DNA of 64,000 bases from the NCBI RefSeq assembly GCF_000717655.1, contig NZ_JNZY01000027.1, positions 1 to 64,000 of the forward strand, written 5' to 3'. How positions within the stretch are numbered: the first letter of the stretch is position 1; the number at the start of each line of letters is the position of its first letter. Source of the stretch: Streptomyces katrae (GTDB lineage: Bacteria > Actinomycetota > Actinomycetes > Streptomycetales > Streptomycetaceae). The notes below the pieces were generated by a model that worked only from the letters and a program-made list of their open reading frames with translations, was not told the origin of the DNA and ran no database searches. A program made the translations under genes and the position numbers. Shown here piece after piece: positions 63,231 through 64,000 of this stretch.

Positions 63231-63992
63231 TTACGAGGCGACGCGGGCCTGGTGCGAGATCTCCACCTCTCCCGTGTCTCCGAAGGTCAGGCGGCAGGTG
63301 TCCGCGCGGTATGTGGCAACCGAGACGGCTGCGGTTCCCGCGGCGGTGAAGTAGCGGGTCGTGACCACCAGCACCGGAGCGCCCGGCAGCCGGTCCAGCT
63401 CCTTGGCGTCGTCGGCACGCGCCGAGCCGAGTTCCACCGAGCGGTCCTGGCCCTCCAGGGCGAGCCGCTGGAGCTCGCGCAGCACGGCGCGGGCCCGGGC
63501 GGGTCCGGCCGGGGAATCGATGGCGGAGAGGCCGGGCACGGAGGAGGCCGGCACGTACAGCAGCTCGGCGGCAACGGCCTGGCCGTGGGAGACCCGGGTC
63601 CGGCGCACGGTGTGCACGGGCTGGCCGGGGGCGCCACCGAGGAGCTTCAGGACGGCCGCGGACGGCAGGGCGGCCTCGGCCGCGTCCACGATCTCCCAGC
63701 CGTCGGCGCTCTCGCCGGGCCAGCTGTGCCCGGTGCTGCCGACGGCCACGCCGACCCGCGGCGGGGCGACGGTGGTGCCGACGCCACGGCGGCGCTGCAG
63801 GCGGCCTTCGAGTTCGAGCTGTTCCAGGGCCTGCCGCAGGGTCGCGCGGGCGACTCCGAACCGGGCGGCGAGCTCACGCTCGTTCGGCAGGACCTCGCCC
63901 ACGGAGAAGTCGCGGTCGAGCGCCTCGCTGAGGACGGTCTTGAGGTGCCAGTACTTCGGCTCCGGCACCGTTTCGAGCTGCGTGGTCCCCAC
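63231..63992 (-). CDS. GntR/HutC-family regulator (possibly truncated at window edge)
   Basis: 253 residues if GTG 63992 is the start; the edge is 8 bases away, so the true start may lie outside. GntR HTH (PKYWHLKTVLSEAL, LPNERELAARFGVARATLRQALEQLELEG) followed by a UTRA effector domain to the end. HutC-type regulators sense sugars or amino acids. It is not obviously DasR itself: the UTRA part differs. Convergent with the ROK gene, which suggests sugar-responsive control at this end of the window. Confidence 0.88.
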   Translation of the reverse strand: MGTTQLETVPEPKYWHLKTVLSEALDRDFSVGEVLPNERELAARFGVARATLRQALEQLELEGRLQRRRGVGTTVAPPRVGVAVGSTGHSWPGESADGWEIVDAAEAALPSAAVLKLLGGAPGQPVHTVRRTRVSHGQAVAAELLYVPASSVPGLSAIDSPAGPARARAVLRELQRLALEGQDRSVELGSARADDAKELDRLPGAPVLVVTTRYFTAAGTAAVSVATYRADTCRLTFGDTGEVEISHQARVAS

Positions 63993-64000
63993 CCTGACTC

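Overview
The window is chromosomal DNA from a high-GC actinomycete, almost certainly a Streptomyces. Third codon positions are nearly all G or C, and GTG and TTG starts and promoters with leaderless transcripts are common. The gene content is typical of the genus: DUF5999, an XRE/DUF397 pair, MurT/GatD beside a 6-phosphofructokinase, a urease cluster without ureE, a bioF/bioBAD locus, and many secreted hydrolases. I see no rRNA, tRNA, CRISPR array, insertion sequence or prophage gene, so this reads as ordinary chromosome with a varied accessory section in the first 27 kb.

Region by region. 1-4.8 kb: end of a LuxR-type regulator, an orphan Ser/Thr kinase, a small secreted Gly-rich repeat protein, and an Lrp regulator divergent from a DMT exporter and an aromatic-type aminotransferase. 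5-12.5 kb: a secreted M19-like hydrolase with a discoidin domain, a TetR gene, and a LysR gene divergent from a very large secreted protease that joins an M4 endopeptidase and an M28 aminopeptidase in one chain. 12.5-21.4 kb: a VWA-protein/partner pair for the envelope, a two-component system with a DUF4097 protein, DUF2278 and DUF6445 proteins, and a molybdopterin oxidoreductase with its membrane cytochrome b. 21.4-28.2 kb: a secreted propeller-like protein, a small membrane protein, a fibronectin-III lipoprotein with a DasR-like site, a STAND ATPase, DUF5999 with a 30-residue companion, and a zinc-ribbon membrane protein.

28.2-38 kb is mostly housekeeping: acyl-CoA dehydrogenase with a divergent TetR, peptide deformylase, the murT-gatD pair that amidates lipid II, pfkA, a CtaG-like copper/oxidase assembly protein, an acylglycerophosphate acyltransferase and a secreted tripeptidyl aminopeptidase. 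38-43 kb is the urease operon ureABCFGD on the minus strand. 43-45.4 kb holds a VOC protein and a HATPase divergent from the XRE-DUF397 regulator pair. 45.4-50 kb is biotin synthesis (bioF divergent from bioB-bioA-bioD). 50-57.6 kb has a lipoprotein, a methyltransferase, a GNAT acetyltransferase, two overlapping CNNM/HlyC-type transporters, an SGNH hydrolase, purB and a mismatch uracil-DNA glycosylase that appears to start at CTG. 57.5-64 kb has an ABC-2 exporter divergent from its likely two-component system, with a perfect 22-bp palindrome between them, then a ROK regulator and a GntR/HutC regulator.

Regulatory structure is the richest part of the window. Several divergent pairs (LysR/protease, acyl-CoA dehydrogenase/TetR, bioF/bioB, ABC/two-component system) have clear inverted repeats between the genes, and many convergent pairs are separated by strong GC hairpins or share stop codons. 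The most unusual items are the M4-M28 protease fusion, the CTG start of the glycosylase, the short gene after DUF5999, and the palindromic operators.
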